The notes: generated from the letters alone by a model not told the origin. A DNA stretch of 64,000 nt from Zeugodacus cucurbitae (GCF_028554725.1 NC_071668.1:78338719-78402718); one strand, 5' to 3'. Shown: positions 1 through 14,279, counted from the first letter of the stretch. Translations and numbers: made by a program.

Positions 1-1370
1 AAGCGCTGCGTAAGGGTGAGATAAACTGTTATATATATGTACACTTGTGTATTGATTCCAATACTTTAAGATTTGAAAGGAGTTTTTGTTTACCACTTTC
101 TAAATGTAAACAGTATTCGGTACCTTGAATCAATATGGAAATAGAGTTGAGATTAGACTAATTTTATTTGACCCTACTCCTCAAAAGACTATAATTATTT
201 CCGTAACTATTTTTCATATCCAAACCAAAAAATGATACATCACTTTCGATTGAAAAACTATTTTGTGGCATTTTAATTGAAGAATTGCCAACCAATCGTA
301 GATGATCTGGCATTTAACTGCGTAGTTTGACAATTCTCTTAGCTGCAAATATTCCATTATTTATAAGTAAATAATCCCACTAATACAGTGACAAGTGCGA
401 GCATAACAACTTCAACTTTAAGCCACAATTTAGTTTTGCGAAATGTTAAAAGCATTTCAGTTCAACGAAATTAGATCAAAGTCATTGGATTTCTGCAGAA
501 TATTGAATTGAGGCAATACAACTTAATGAAATCACCAGCAGACAACACACAACAACACACAAAAACAACAACAACAACAATTTGAAACAAAACAACCCAC
601 CCTGCGGAGGAGGCACCGTAGCACAGTAGAAATGACAGCCAGTCAATATTGTGCAGTGATTGTGAGCTGAGTGAAAGTGAGCGGTGATGGTGTGGGAGGT
701 TGCAACGCAATGCAACTCAACTAAATCCAATAAAATACTGCCTGCAAATATATGTATTTACACAGCAATCACAGTACGGGCGATTGTGATTTAAATCACT
801 GGCAGCTGGTTGTTGTTGTTTGTTGCATTTTGCATTGCGTTGTAAATGCAGGATAATAAATTTCAAGTGAATATAATACCATGGAAAATGAAAGTAAACG
901 AAAAAGTAGCGAAGGGAGTAGAAAGCAAAGCATAAATGATGAGAAACATTTAGAAATTGAACAAAAAGAATTTAAGGGAAATGCTAAATTCAGTCAAGTG
1001 GCAAAATGGGGGTAGGGGAGGCAGCTACACTCAACATCAATCGCCGTCCGTAGGCTAAGCCAGATAAATCAAACCACAATGCCTAAATAAAGTACAGCTA
1101 TACGGTTGTAAGGCTGCACTGTTACACTAAAAGTGAGTTACTTCATTATGAGAATGGCTATTTTAGAATTGCAGAGAATTTTGAATGCATTCATGTGTGA
1201 GTGAAAATCATTTTCAGTAAATATTTTTTAAAAAACTTTTGGATTTGTTCACAAATATGGATATGTTACATTAAAGAGAAAAATTCTACATTTTACTAAA
1301 TATGCATTGTTAATATGCATTCAAATATTTCTTCATTTATACATACATATATACTGATTTTTATTGTTTT
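1..1370. other. Non-coding, AT-rich stretch
   Basis: No convincing coding exon is visible. Short open frames around 471-730 run through CAA/TTG-type simple sequence near 546-585 and have no recognisable domain. Nothing else stands out before the hairpin at 1371. Confidence 0.5.
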
Positions 1371-2074
1371 TATACCCTGAACAGGGTATATTAAGTTTGT
1401 CACGAAGTTTGTAACACCCAGAAGGAAGCGTCGGAGGCCCTATAAAGTATATATAAACGATCAGTATGTTGAACTGAGTCGATTTAGCCATGTCCGTCTG
1501 TCTATCTGTCTGTCCGTCCGTCCGTCTGTCTGTATATATACGAAGTAGTCCTTCAGTTTTTAAGATATCGTTTTGAAATTTTGCAGATGTTATTTTCTCT
1601 TCAAGAAGCTGCTCATTTGTCGGAACTGCCGATATCGGCATATCATATAGCTGCCATACAAACTGAACGATCGGAATCAAAGGCTTGTATGGAAAATTTT
1701 CGCATTTTACTACATATCTTCACGAAATTTGATGTGAGTTATTGTTTATAGAAATAATTTAATCTCCGAAAAAATTGTTCAGATCGGTTCCCTATAGAAT
1801 ATAGCTGCCATATAAACCGAACGATCGGAATCAATGGCTTGTATGGAAAATTTTCGCATTTGACGTGGTATCTTCACGAAATTTGACATGGATCTATTTT
1901 CTTTATTAAATAACCTTAAGGTTTCTAGCAAACAACTCGGCTAAAAATAATTAGTAAAATGTTACTTACTTTTTCTTACGTCTTTAGATTTGCTTAAACA
2001 CATAGTTACTAAAAGAAATGCACCTGTGAAGGGTATATTAGCTTCGGTACAGCCGAAGTTAACGTTTTTTCTTG
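1371..2074. mobile_element. Dispersed repeat A with hairpin ends and internal duplication
   Basis: The left edge is a near-perfect palindrome at 1371-1390 (TATACCCTG, AA loop, CAGGGTATA). The right edge is a 6-bp stem hairpin at 2042-2058 (CTTCGG, 5-nt loop, CCGAAG), followed by a T-rich stretch ending in CTTG at 2071-2074. Between them is a run of GTCTGTCCGTCC-type simple sequence (about 1492-1535). Two diverged copies of a block of about 155 bp follow; each carries 'ATAGCTGCCATA' and 'CTTGTATGGAAAATTTTCGC' (near 1647-1710 and 1800-1860). No protein is encoded. I recognise this as a common dipteran dispersed-repeat type but cannot name the family. The end hairpin recalls Helitron-like elements, yet the terminal CTTG does not fit the usual CTRR ending. 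Confidence 0.6.
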
Positions 2075-5000
2075 TTTCTTTTGTAAATGCTAAATTCGTG
2101 CTCTTGTTCAAATTTTCAATTCTAATGCTAACTATGATTCCTTTATAATAAATCATAAAAAAATATATTTTAATATTTTTATATTTCGAATTCGATTTAA
2201 ATTCCGTTTTCCGTTAAATTTTAAATATTTTAAACATTTTATTTAATTGCACTAACAAATTGCGAACCCAAAAAGTGTGAAGAAGTGTTGCGAAATCCAT
2301 TTAATGTCACATTAGTCAGCGGTAAAAGAATCAGCATAACTGACGACGCGACGCGCTGCAAAGCTGGCTAAATTTATCACTTAGGCCGAGCGCGAGCGCG
2401 ACATTTTTTTGCCAATATACCCAAAAAGATTTTTTTCCCGTTTCAACAACGAAAAAACTTTTCATGGCGCCAAAAAGGCGGAAAACTTTGCGCGCAATGC
2501 GTTGCGCTCTTTTATGTCTCGATGCGGCCCAACATGTATTTATTGTTGTTTTTGCCATTACAATAAGATAAAAATATTTGTTGTTGGCGCGGTAAACAAA
2601 ACGAAAAGAAGGGTGTAGGCAATCTACTTTGTTGAAAGGAAAAATCAATGCCGGCGCACAAACATTCCTACATACAAACATACACACACACTTGTTAGGC
2701 GTGTATTGCTTTAATGTACTTACGCTATGCGAGGGTAATCGCAGGAGCACACTAGCCTTTGAGCGAGAGATTGTTTTGGAAATGCGTGAAATTTTATTTG
2801 ATTTTATGCTTACGATTAAACAACAACAACAACAATAAGAACAAGCCAGCACGATGGCCAAAGGCGCAAATGCACTTGATTTATGCGCTTGAAAAGTCAT
2901 TTAAGGCTGCGGGGGAGGGTTAACACACAGTCATACAAGCCAAAGTCAAAGTTACCCTCATATGCGCACATACACCACTTTAATAAGTGTTAGCACCAAA
3001 TAAATGTATGTATGTGTATACACACACACATATAAACAAACAAGCAGCAGTTATTTAATGCCTTGAAACGAAAATAGTTTTGTAGTATTAGCGAAAATCT
3101 GTGCAGCAATGTTTGACATTAATCTAGGAATTCATTGGAACCAATTTGACATGCTGTCGACATGTGGTCGGAGAAGTCGTCGTGTGCAATGCAATTGAGG
3201 GAAATCAAATGTACCGAAAATCAATAAAATTACTTGCACAAGTTCAGCAGCGAGAAAATGTCAGCGCCATCATGCATAAGCACATACCACCATATATACG
3301 AGTGTAGTATATGGGAACTGTGTTTATTTTAAGCAGGCTTGAAAGCATTTCAAAACGTAAATAAGTAATGCTAAACCGCCGACTATTTTTTCTCAGAAAT
3401 TTTTAGATTTAAACTTTTGTCAGCTATTATCAAAGAGGAATTATTCTAATATGGGATTTGTTTCCTATGCAAATAAATATTTGAATATTACTACTCAAAA
3501 GTTAAAAATATATTTTTGAAAGAAATTGAAGCAACATTTAGATATAAGAATCACTAAAACAGTCTTCAAGTGCTTTTGGATATTCGCAAGGGATTCTTCT
3601 GACTTTTTTCTTTGATTCTATTCTTATGATACCTAGGAGTAAAAGAAACTGTTCGGTATCTTAACACAAATCATAGTCAACTAAATTTATCTACCATTAT
3701 ACTCTCATGTCAGAAACCAAATTTTTCACTCTTCGTGAGCGATCAATAAGCAAATACGCAGTCTATACAGAAATGGGCTGATATCAGACCTATAAGTGCT
3801 TCATACGAATATACAGCGGAAAGCAGAAATTAAAGCATTTTTTCATATATGTGTACTTTCTTAAAGATATATACGCATGCTTTCATAATAATCTTCAAAT
3901 ATATTCCTGAATACACAGACTCATATAGAATACATATATACGAGCTACATACATATTTACGTAATGTTTTTCTGAACTGTATATGGTTGAATGTGAATGT
4001 TAACGGTTGTGGTGGTGGCGACATTTTCGTTGCCTACGCTGGCGCTGGGGAAATACCAAATTGACATTCGCGTTGACACAACGACTCCTGCACTTATGAC
4101 GAAGATCCAAACCGACATACTTGTTTGCAGCTCCAATAAATAAAAAAAAGAAAAATCACCCTTGAAAACATGCCAAGCAAAGGAGCCACTTTAAGCGGCT
4201 ACATACTACATACACATATGCATGTGTTTGTTTGAACACAAGATGAGAGTCTCGCTTGGATACATTAAATAGACGACGAACAAACACACTCAACTGCAGG
4301 GGATTCGGTGCGAAGACATGGAAATCAAATCGTTACTTAGGAAATCAATTCAATGAGGCAAAATTTGCAAATATTATATGCTTTGTGGGAGTATTATGTA
4401 AATGAAATTGCCAATAGGTTATCATAAACAGAGACAGACTAGCAAGTAGAGGCATACACACAGGCGTTGCGGTACCAGCAACGGCGCGGGTGAGTTGCGA
4501 CGACACTTTCGGCAATAAAATGGAGTTAAGGGATAATTTTAATATTGCCAAGCAACGAAAAACAAATTGAGAATTAGCAAATCGCAGGAGCGTAGGGTAG
4601 CCAAAAGTATGAGTTGCATACACTGCTGCAGAAATATGTTCGAATGCAATAAAAGTTGCTCAAGTAACTTCTAATTGAAATTAGCAATTCTGGATTGAGC
4701 ATAGAGAATTCCAAATATTTATTTTATTGATTTTATGTATCCTCTTTTGATAAATTATCATTTAAAGTACTTTCTTTAGTTAAAATTTAGTTATAAGGTC
4801 TTGAAGTGCTTCGGTTCTGAACAGCATACTGCGGAATTCATAAATTTACGTTTAATCTGTTGTGACACTCATTCTGCCCACTTTTCATTTTCAATACTCA
4901 AATGAGGCTGTTTATGTATCTAATTTCCTAATAAATTTCGTGGAATTCAAGTGAGCTTAAATATTGTAATGAATTTAGTTAAGCGATAACGCGCTTTGAA

Positions 5001-8000
5001 CAGCTTTCTACTTGAAATTCAGTATATTAATTCAACAGTAATTCAAATTCGAATCAGTAGGTACTTAGTAATAAATAGCATTATGTAAATGAGGAAATAT
5101 GTTTTTTATTTAAAGTAGAAAATGTATAAAAAAAATTTTGAGAAAATTTAAAGTATGTACTTCATAAATATGACGAAAAATTCTATAAAAAATGTATAAC
5201 TTAAAAATTCGAATTTCGTAATATTATATAGAATGTAAGTCTCCGGCAACTAACTATATATATATAATATATTAAGCCTTCGCTCTTGCTACTTTCGCTG
5301 TCACTTTTATCGTAAACTTTAATTTTTACTAGCCCTTTAAGAAGCAGTGAACAAAATGAGGTTAAAATTTTAAGCGAAAGGCGATACTTATGTCTTTCAA
5401 CCAATTTGTGAGTGCATCTAAGCCACATATGGCCAACTAGTGTTACAGGCAACAAACGCCACAACCAAGTGGTACACACGCTGACATAATGTGCACTGGC
5501 ACTTACACTTACTCGTATAGGTGTGCCATCGGTTTTAGCACAGACTCATATGCGCTTGTAAGTAGACACCTAAAAGTGAGCGTATTTTTGTAGCTTTACT
5601 AGCGCTGTAACCTGGTTGATAAGCGAAGTGCAATCAACGACTGCAATTTTTGCACTTTTGCGGCACTTTCGTATCAGGGTAGCCGGAGGGTACCTATCTC
5701 TGGTGGTTATCAGTTTTAACAAGCTTTGACGGTAAAATTTTCAACTTTATAACTTAAACGCTAAAGCTTATGCGCTTAAGCGCTTAGAGAAGCGGGAATT
5801 CTTTTTTTATTTTTTTGGTACTGTAAATATCGATAAATCAGTGATATGTGTTTAGCTGCAATGATTCTATCGTTTATGTTTACAGCTTAATAATTTTCTT
5901 GCTAAAGATTGTAATAACTGTAATTTCTTGCAAATACTTTCATACACATCCTTTCCATATTTTAAGAAATTACATGTTACTAATCATGTTAAGCTGTCAA
6001 CAAACACAAGCCGCAAGAGGATTGTATTAAAAATGACCAAATTTTATGCAAGAATTTGCCACAATTTTACTTTATACCAAGCCCTTATTAACCTCTTTGA
6101 TCTAATAGTCGGAAAAATGGTCTGCCTTTTAGTATTATGTCATTCGTTGGTAATCGCCGCAAATGTGCAAACAGAAAATAAATACTCATTTAATCCATAA
6201 TAATCTGTGTTGAGGCCGGCCGCCTGACCTTCAAAAGTAGTAACCCTACTCAAATCTTTCAAAGGCTGACGTGTTCGACCTCACAAGCAGCCGAAAGCAG
6301 TAGCAGGAGTGCGAATATTGCTCGAAAAATTATTACAACCGATTAATGTGCTGCTTAAAATGCTTAAGCGAGCATAATAAATAAAGCTCTTCTGTTTCAA
6401 ACTGTGCCTCGCTGTCTACCACAACAAAACCAGCACAAAAATCGGGCAATAATGTTGCGGAGGACAATCGAAACAACAACAGAAACATGTGAAAATATAA
6501 ATAGCATATAAACATGCATTGCATTCATCTTATCTATGGTCGACATCTCCAAACCAATATGTGCAGACACACATACACACACACACACATGCACACAGAG
6601 GCTTCAGAGGCAGATGAAGAGTTTAAAATGCTTCAGCATAAATTTCAAGTGATCGGGGCAAAATAATAAAATCCCTACATAATATTTACTCAATGAACCC
6701 ATATCAAATGGCAAAACCAATGAAACGAACACACGCCAATGCACACACATACACACACACAATCACACTTGTGTTTAGATATGCCTATAAGTGTATCGGT
6801 TGGTGCAGAGCCATTGGCAGCCAAGTGATGCGGTTTTAGTGTGCCTAGTGCCTACATGGCGTATACATAACTCGGCTGAGCGGCGGCTGGCTGCCTGTGT
6901 GCGGTTGTACGGCATCGTGCGCCTCATTGCATTTATGATGAAATGCTTATTTTAAATTGAAAGAGGTAAAAGCGGAATTTAGCAGAGAACCATGGATTGG
7001 GACTTGGGATTGTGTGGGCGAAGTGAAGACCGCAAAAACCAGTTCGGAATTTCCAAAACAACCACACGCCTAAGCGATACTAGTGCTTATGCCAGTTGGT
7101 GTGTATGTCAGACTCGATGCCTCCACATATATATATTTATGTGTATTTTGTGCTTTGCGAGGCATCCGCAAGCGTTGTTAGTTGTTCGGCCGTTAGCTGT
7201 ACAAGTGGCTGTGGTTATTTGTTTGTGTGTTCAGATATTTACTTTGACTACGCAATTATATATGTATGTATGTGCTCGTATGACAGTGTGTGTATTGACT
7301 TTGCTAAATCGTTCGTATAAATAAAACAACTTAAATCAAGACATTTTCAAGTGAGTGGATATCATATGTAAAGCCCTCGGTTTACCCGTATATTTGTATA
7401 TCTGTATTCATTTATGTGTATCAGTGTATATTATAAATGTGTGGATGCTGTTTGTGTGTTTAGTTTTGAGCACATAAATTGAAAGTCAAATGAGGCAAAA
7501 TTTATATGCGATATACATACATATATAAGCCGGTTGTTGGTGGCCATTTTTGCGGCTTTCGGTTAGAAGCTTAACTTATTTAACGAAATGTTAAAAAGCT
7601 AAAGGTGGACATGGAAAATAAAAAGCAAGTTTCAGCAGATCAAAAAAAAATCAAAATGGAGGAATATCTGTAAATATAAAATGCAATATCGAGCCGCGAT
7701 AAAATATGTCTATCCTCTCAGTATGTAGTACTAGAAAAATATGCAATGATAATTTTAATAAATAAATGTTTTTAAGTATATTGAAATATATTATTTTATA
7801 GACCGGTTAAAAATAAAAAACAATTTCAGATTTCGTTAGGAATTTCTTTCAGTGCATTTCAATCCTTTTTTATATAAGCATGTACCGTAGCTATACCGTT
7901 AACCAGTCAATCGCACATTCTTGAGCAGAGTGTGTACAATTGCCAACCAAGATCGACGCTGATAAATATTTATGTCTGCCGGAAAAGGTAAACAAAACCG

Positions 8001-8680
8001 GGATTGAAGCACATTTGCTGTTTACCAAGGCAAACAATATCGGTTACGTCGGAAAAACAGCTCGATTTCCAATGGCTAACTAAGCAAAAGGCACAAAAGT
8101 ATGACCGGGGAGTGTGAGCGAAGGCTGAGTGTGATGGTAACTGTAAGGAGAGCAACAAAAAAACAGGATGTATTTAAGTGGGCATCAGTTAAGAAAGGTT
8201 AAAGAGGCGAAACCATTCCAGATTGGTCTGCGGGTCCGCAATAAACATACAATAAACTACATTATACTTACTTACTTAGTATACTTTTAAGAGTGAGTGC
8301 GAATAGGTGAGCTTCCCTCTTTGAACTTACGTGTTGTTTAGAAGCAATATCAAAATGTTCTGAAGGGATATATACAAATTTCTTCAAAATCGAAAACCCA
8401 AATACAGGATCAATTGTGAAAATTTAGTACGTCATTAATAAAACAATGCTCAAGGAGTTATTTTTGTTTTATTAATTTTTGACTTGAAAACGACTTTTGT
8501 GAATCAGATGACTGATACTCAAAATACTTTTGACTTTTAAAAGGCTTATGTATATTCATTTACCGGTTTGCTGTTTAAGTTTCCGATGAAGCTACCGTTT
8601 TAAATAATTCACCAAAATAAGGAAGCAACTTGATCTATTGGAAAGCTATCTCAACTGAAAAGCTTCGAAAAGCTTCTTAA
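2075..8680. other. Gene-poor stretch, no gene recognised
   Basis: This is AT-rich DNA with CA/TG-rich patches (near 3018-3032, 6570-6592 and 6740-6762) and (CAA)n at 2820-2836. A 189-codon minus-strand open frame from ATG at 2900 to 2331 begins with a cysteine run that is only the reverse of the CAA repeat. It has no family resemblance, so I do not call it a gene. A GC-richer block at 2340-2620 and another at 6830-7080 remain unexplained. Confidence 0.45.
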
Positions 8681-9386
8681 GGGAGGGGTCTGGGTTTTAG
8701 CGCAAAAAAACACTTTTTTTGTGATTTTTTATCTCAAATATGGATTAAGCAATTTTATTCAAACCTTCTATACATTATTGAGCATAATTTTGACTATGTT
8801 CTGTAAATTTTTCATGCAAAAATATTAAACCATTAGCCCGTGACAGAGCTTCCCCTAGGACGTGTTGAAAACAAAAAAAACAATTTGCGGTGTTCACTGT
8901 AACTCGGCCGGAAATTATCCGAAAATGAAAAACCATAAAAATTTAGTTAAATTTTAAACAAATCTTCCCTCCAACGTCCCCTGTCTTTTTTTTTTTATTT
9001 AAAAATTTTTGGCGGCCATCTAAAGTGTGAACCGTTATTTTCGCCATTTTCAGGGTGGGAAACACCAAACGTAGGGGGGAGGTATTTTATATGAAGAAAA
9101 TGTGTACCAAGTTTGAAATGAATCGGTCAAGCAGTTTCAAACGGCAGTGAACACGGACTTCAAAAAAGTAGTTTTGAGAAAAACGCGTTTAAAGCTGCAC
9201 TGCAATCCCAACCGCCCGTAGCTGTTAGAGTTAGAGCGTTAAAGGCCCCGAGACTAATTATACAATAACTTCAAGAATATTGCTTAGATCGGATTAAAAT
9301 TTTGAGGACATATTCTTGAAATGTTAAACAATAAGATAAAACAAAAAAAATCGATTTTTCGAAAGTGAAAACCCAGACCCCTCCCT
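8681..9386. mobile_element. TTAA-flanked MITE with long terminal inverted repeats
   Basis: The left end reads TTAA then GGGAGGGGTCTGGGTTTT (8677-8698). The right end is its exact reverse complement, AAAACCCAGACCCCTCCC then TTAA (9368-9390). TTAA on both sides is the target duplication typical of the piggyBac class. The 706-bp interior has no transposase-sized open frame, so this is a non-autonomous element. Its inner end carries AAAAATCGATTTTT-like sequence shared with the MITEs at 25928 and 53178. Assignment to piggyBac rests only on the TTAA target, because the terminal bases are not the canonical CCC start. Confidence 0.82.
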
Positions 9387-12300
9387 TAAGTGATAGATCT
9401 CTCTTTTTCCAAATCGACAATCGAAGAATGATAGATCTCATCGGAAAACACTGAAGTAGTTGTTGCTCATCTCTTCATTTGCTTGTGTGCATTTTGCCAC
9501 CACGTACTAACTTCTGATGATGAACCTCACGTCAATTGTTTAAATGGGGATAGAGGTTACTAAAATGAAAAAGTCAAAGCAGCAAAATTTATAAGCGAAT
9601 AAAGGTTACGAGAATTACCCAACAACACAGCGCGTCGGAATGTGTTAACTGAACTAAAACGATTTAATCTGCATGGCAGCAAGTCAGCAAAGCACACAAG
9701 TGGGCAACCCGAGTGAAAGTTCGCAATAGCGAACTGAAAGGAAACCAAATGAGAGGAAACAATTTCGATGTGCTCGCCTGTGTGCCTGAACATTTGTAAA
9801 TACTTACACACCACATGTATGTATGTATGCATGGATGTGAAAGCGTTTGTGCTCATCGCTGGCTGCCAAGTCAAGTGACGACGGGCATGCCAATGCTGAC
9901 TAATGATGTACATATTTAGTTGTACTCGGAAAGCAAGCACAGTACATTCCCTCGAGCTTGTAGCGGAATGCTGGAAGTATGCACGAGACTGCGCTCAGAC
10001 ATCGACGGATGGTCTATTTAAAAGCGACAACTGTCATGCCTTCATTTACGCCAACCAACCATTGCTTCATTTGCATTTATTCACTAAAGCGCAGCGCAGC
10101 GATGTTAGATTATCAAAGCTATCCGACAGATCGCACCACCACACACACGGCGAGGAGCAACGCAGCTGCCACGGCGCTGAGGTAAGTAAATACGGTCATG
10201 GCCTGTTGAATAAGCTGCCGGCTTTGGACGCTGTCAGTCGCTGTCAGCGCTGCTCAATGTTGGGGAAAATCATTTAATTCAACTTTTGGCGGCAACTTAG
10301 AGTGGATGGCGATAATAATGACCCGCTACAACAACATGCACATCAACTTCTATAAATATGTATATAAGTATATATATTTAAACTTCCCTCTGCATATAGA
10401 ATTTTCACTTTTTTTCGTGTGTAAATCTCAACGGCGTGAGTACACATTATTCAAATCGGTGCAAATGAGAAATGTGCCCAAAAGGCAAGAGGCACCAGCA
10501 TCTACGAGTACAAACCGAAAATCAGCGCTATAAAGTGTAGTTTGTGAAATAAGGTTGACGAAATTGCCGAAGAAGCGAGAAAATAGATGGAAAATGTGCT
10601 GGCGCACACGGTTAAAAGACACTCAGCAGCCATTCGCTGTCTGCGAGTCAAATGTGCCGGCAATCACTCACATAGTTACGAGCCGCAAACTAAAATGTGC
10701 ACCACATTTAACTCTGAATGCCGTTATATACATGTACACCATATCATGGTCTATATAAGGGTCTACTTTTTTCCATTCATTCACTGCCTTTCACTTTCCC
10801 AAGCTGATTGAAACAGCTTGTCTGTCAAGTAGTCAGGCAGCAAGGACATTCGCTTACAGCTGTTAAGTGAATTAAAGTGTATTTACTTATAGTTTGGCTG
10901 TTGTGATTTTAACTTTTCTCCCATCTTGGTCATCGTTTCGTGCATAATCACTATAAACGATAAGTAAATTGTGGCATAAAAAGGCTAGAAAAGCTGGGCG
11001 ATAAAGTTAGACGTTGTTGCTGTGGTAAAGCATAAAATACCTAAATGTTGAAACAGCTGTGTTTTGCTATCGGAAAGTTAATATTTTCTTAATTTTGCAC
11101 TATCGAAAGTTGTTTAAGCGAAAGTTTCGAAGGGTTCCTTAAGCAAAAATACTGTTTGAGGGAGTGAAAAGCAAAGAGAGTGGCTGGCACTAAATAAAAA
11201 CATTTTCTTTCACTGAAACTACTGTAAGCCTATTTACTTTAGTTTACATTTGTTTTGTTTCGATGAATACTGCTTACAAAAGCATGTATGAAAATTTTGT
11301 GTTGTAGTAAAAAGTAGTAGAAAATAGAGTTTTCCGTTTATTTGAAAATTTGAGTAGTCTGAGTAAGAAGCTTTCTGTTCTCAATAATCAGTTAAATTAT
11401 AGAAGAATTTACCAGAATACCAGCACCTAGTGCACTCACTCCATGCGCCAGCGGCCGCCAAATTGTGTATGTTCCAATAGCAATATGGAAGTCCTGGGAT
11501 TGCCGCGTTTCTGGTGACGTCAGAATTGCTGTTAGTCTCGATAATGGTTGCCATAGAATATACTATGGCGTCCGAAGTGTTTGTGCTAATAAAATTTTTA
11601 CTATCTATAATTTATACTTCTTAGTTACTAACCTGTCCGTTAAACGAGTATATTTCCGGACCTTACTATGAACTTGATTGTTGTTTGTTTACAATCTCGG
11701 ATTTATCTTGTATAATCACTTTATTGCAATTGTGTTACTATGGAACGATTTTCATTCTTGGACTAATATTTGCACAAATCCATTAAACAAAATAAACAAG
11801 CAAGTGTGTTGAGAATGGAGAATCTCTCAAACTGATGAATGGTTTAAGAGTATTACTTTAAGCTGAGAGAACTGTTGCATACATATAGGCGTACAAGCAA
11901 AAGCATGCTCTGACTGTGATGCACCGACGAATAATGTTAATTTGTCCAAAGGCAGCGGTAGATACAAGTAAATGAACTCCACACTGCCACATAAGCGCAT
12001 CTTCTGCTGTACATATGTAAATGTGTATGATACATATATAAATTATATGCAGTTGGTCACGCTGTTTGCTTTATTTAGTCAGCCTTTTTGTTGTTGGTGC
12101 AAATGAAATGTGACACGCGCGGAAATGAAACAAACAACCTCGTGTTGTGTACTCAATTGTTCATGTGTGTGTCTGTGCGGCAGCACGCGGGTGCGCATAC
12201 GATCATATGCGTATGTGTGAGTGTGAGTGTGTCGCGCGCTGCCTTCGTCTCTGTGTGTAAAGTTGACTTTTTGTTGGATAACACATCTTTCGTGTTTGTT

Positions 12301-14279
12301 TGTGCGGCATTTTACATTTGTTTGTTTTTCGTTGCGGAAAATGACACAAAAATGCATTAAAAGCCGCGACATGTCGGCGCGTCGCCGTGCAATGCACATC
12401 CTCAGAGAAAGGCTCGACACTGCAACAACACTTACGTAGGAGCCCTGCAAGGAAATTCCGCTGAGTAAGACATGACACTGGTTCAGCGGCAAAAGAATTT
12501 CGCCTATTTCGTATCCGTTTTGGGTAACCCAAAATATCCAAAATTCTTAGAATACAGTTTCGAGATGGCAACTCCATTGCCCGACATCAAATGTAATATT
12601 TCTGCTGCTGTGCATAGTGCCTTTGGTGCTTCGTAAAATTTAAGTTTCGAGCTACCGCAGTTTCCTGTAAGGCACCTGTACAAAACGCACCATATATGTA
12701 TGTATATATGTATATAGGAGTGTGTGAATGTGCATATATTTGCGGTAGACATTACATGCCGCAAAGTGCCACTGATGCGCTGAAGTAGACATTTACGATA
12801 TCACAGATGGGAAATATTGGTGCCAGCACATATGCGAGTACAGTGTTTATAGTTGCACAGTAAAGTGAAAATTAAATATGTAAAAGAATAAAAATAACAA
12901 ACATTTCAGCCAAAAAGAGTTCTCCATAAGCTGACGAGGTTTCATGTGAGAAAAGCAATTTACCGAGATATTTTAAATTACAAAAAAATAAATTTTTGAG
13001 CATATTTTATGTTATTTAATTTTCAAATTTGGAAAAAAATGTATTGAAATTAATCTCCGTACGACTTCTTCATTTAATCGAAGTATTCAAAATAATCAAA
13101 GAATCAAAGTGGCACCACAAAAACAGTAAAAATATATCAAAATAAAACATATGTGTAAATGGCAATCAGAAATGAGAGCAGAGAATCACTAGACGCATGC
13201 CACAAACGAAGTATCAACTTGATTGAATTGCGAGTGAAAGTAATGAAGTTGCTATGTAAATACTACTTAAAATGCATATGTAGAAGGAAATTCTGCTTTT
13301 ATGTACATTCGCTTTTTGAATATGGTTATAAGAAAGCTATTTGTCTTCCAGAAATATGAATGCAAACGTTTTATTCATATAAATATATAGTAATCAATTT
13401 TGATTAACTAAAGAATACAGAGGGCATATGTGCTTTTGATATTTCTGTCATTTCGTCCAGCTTTCCTATCCTTTGTGTCATGGACTTTCTCCACTCTACA
13501 CACTGAATTAAGCAATTAATCGGAATGTTTCTCGCTTTGAAATTCACAGGCTTTAAAATGTCTTATAAAAGACAAATTGGTATTTCGAATTCCATCGACT
13601 TTGTCTCAGCCATTCCAGCTGAAACTACTTCAACCACAAGCTCACTTGTCCAATTCAGGGGTTGCTTACACGTACCCACTGCTCTCTGCACTTATATTCT
13701 TACTCGCTGCAACCAATATTGTATGGGCGTTAGCATGCCATTTTTTTCTTTGTTTATAGCCTTCACTTGGCTGTCTGTGTTGCCAACAAGGTGCAATAAA
13801 TATGAATAACGTGCGCGACGTGAGTGCAGCAAATAAGCCAATGAAAAGTAAAAGCTATGAGTGCAACAACAATAAGCACCCAACTAAAGTAGCTAGAGCA
13901 AAATAGTGCGCTTGCACTGCTGGATTGCGAACTGAGTATCACAGTTTGAGACTTTGAGAGGACCATGCAACCAACTAACCCAAGCTCTACATTTGCGTAT
14001 ACATGTTGCGCTCGTGTCCTGCTGTGTTGAGCTCGGAATTTGCTAATGTATGTATGTAGGTGACATAAACGCATCACTTTCCGACTTTAATACTTCAAGG
14101 CAAAAATATTAAATACAAATTATTTGACGTTTTTGTATTGTCTAATATTTTAATAATTAAAGTTTTTCTCTTTTTATTGTAAGATTTAAGATTGTAATAA
14201 AAATATTATAATAATTCATTTGTTGATATCCCTAAAGCTGTTTAAAATGTTAGTAATGATAGTCCTCGCGCCGTTTGTT
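9387..14279. other. Gene-poor stretch with weak promoter-like signals
   Basis: No recognisable protein is encoded. A GC-richer segment at about 9840-10270 contains open frames of about 124 codons on the plus strand and a strong splice-donor match (CTGAG then GTAAGT) at 10182. It could be an unassigned 5' exon. A palindromic cAMP-response-element-type octamer TGACGTCA lies at 11515-11522. CA/TG-rich DNA at 12165-12260 produces overlapping spurious open frames on both strands. The rest is plain AT-rich sequence. Confidence 0.4.
10752..10782 (+). promoter_or_regulatory. Candidate TATA plus initiator core promoter
   Basis: TATATAAG at 10752-10759 is followed by TCATTC at 10777-10782, a match to the fly initiator TCAKTY. 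The presumed +1 A is at 10779, 27 bases after the first T of the TATA box, which is normal spacing. No clear coding exon follows within a kilobase, so this may be chance or may start a non-coding or 5' UTR exon. Confidence 0.25.

Noticed and set aside
2331..2900. A 189-codon minus-strand open frame starting MTFQAHKSSAFAPLAIVLACSY
   Set aside because: Its cysteine run is the reverse of a CAA repeat. Composition is irregular, the other strand is open too, and no family is recognisable.
9560..9940. 126-codon minus-strand frame
   Set aside because: No recognisable domain. It overlaps a comparable plus-strand frame in the same GC-richer block, so neither is favoured.
12079..12577. Overlapping 124-137 codon frames on both strands
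   Set aside because: They run through CA/TG simple sequence, which stays open in several frames. There is no domain and no splice context.
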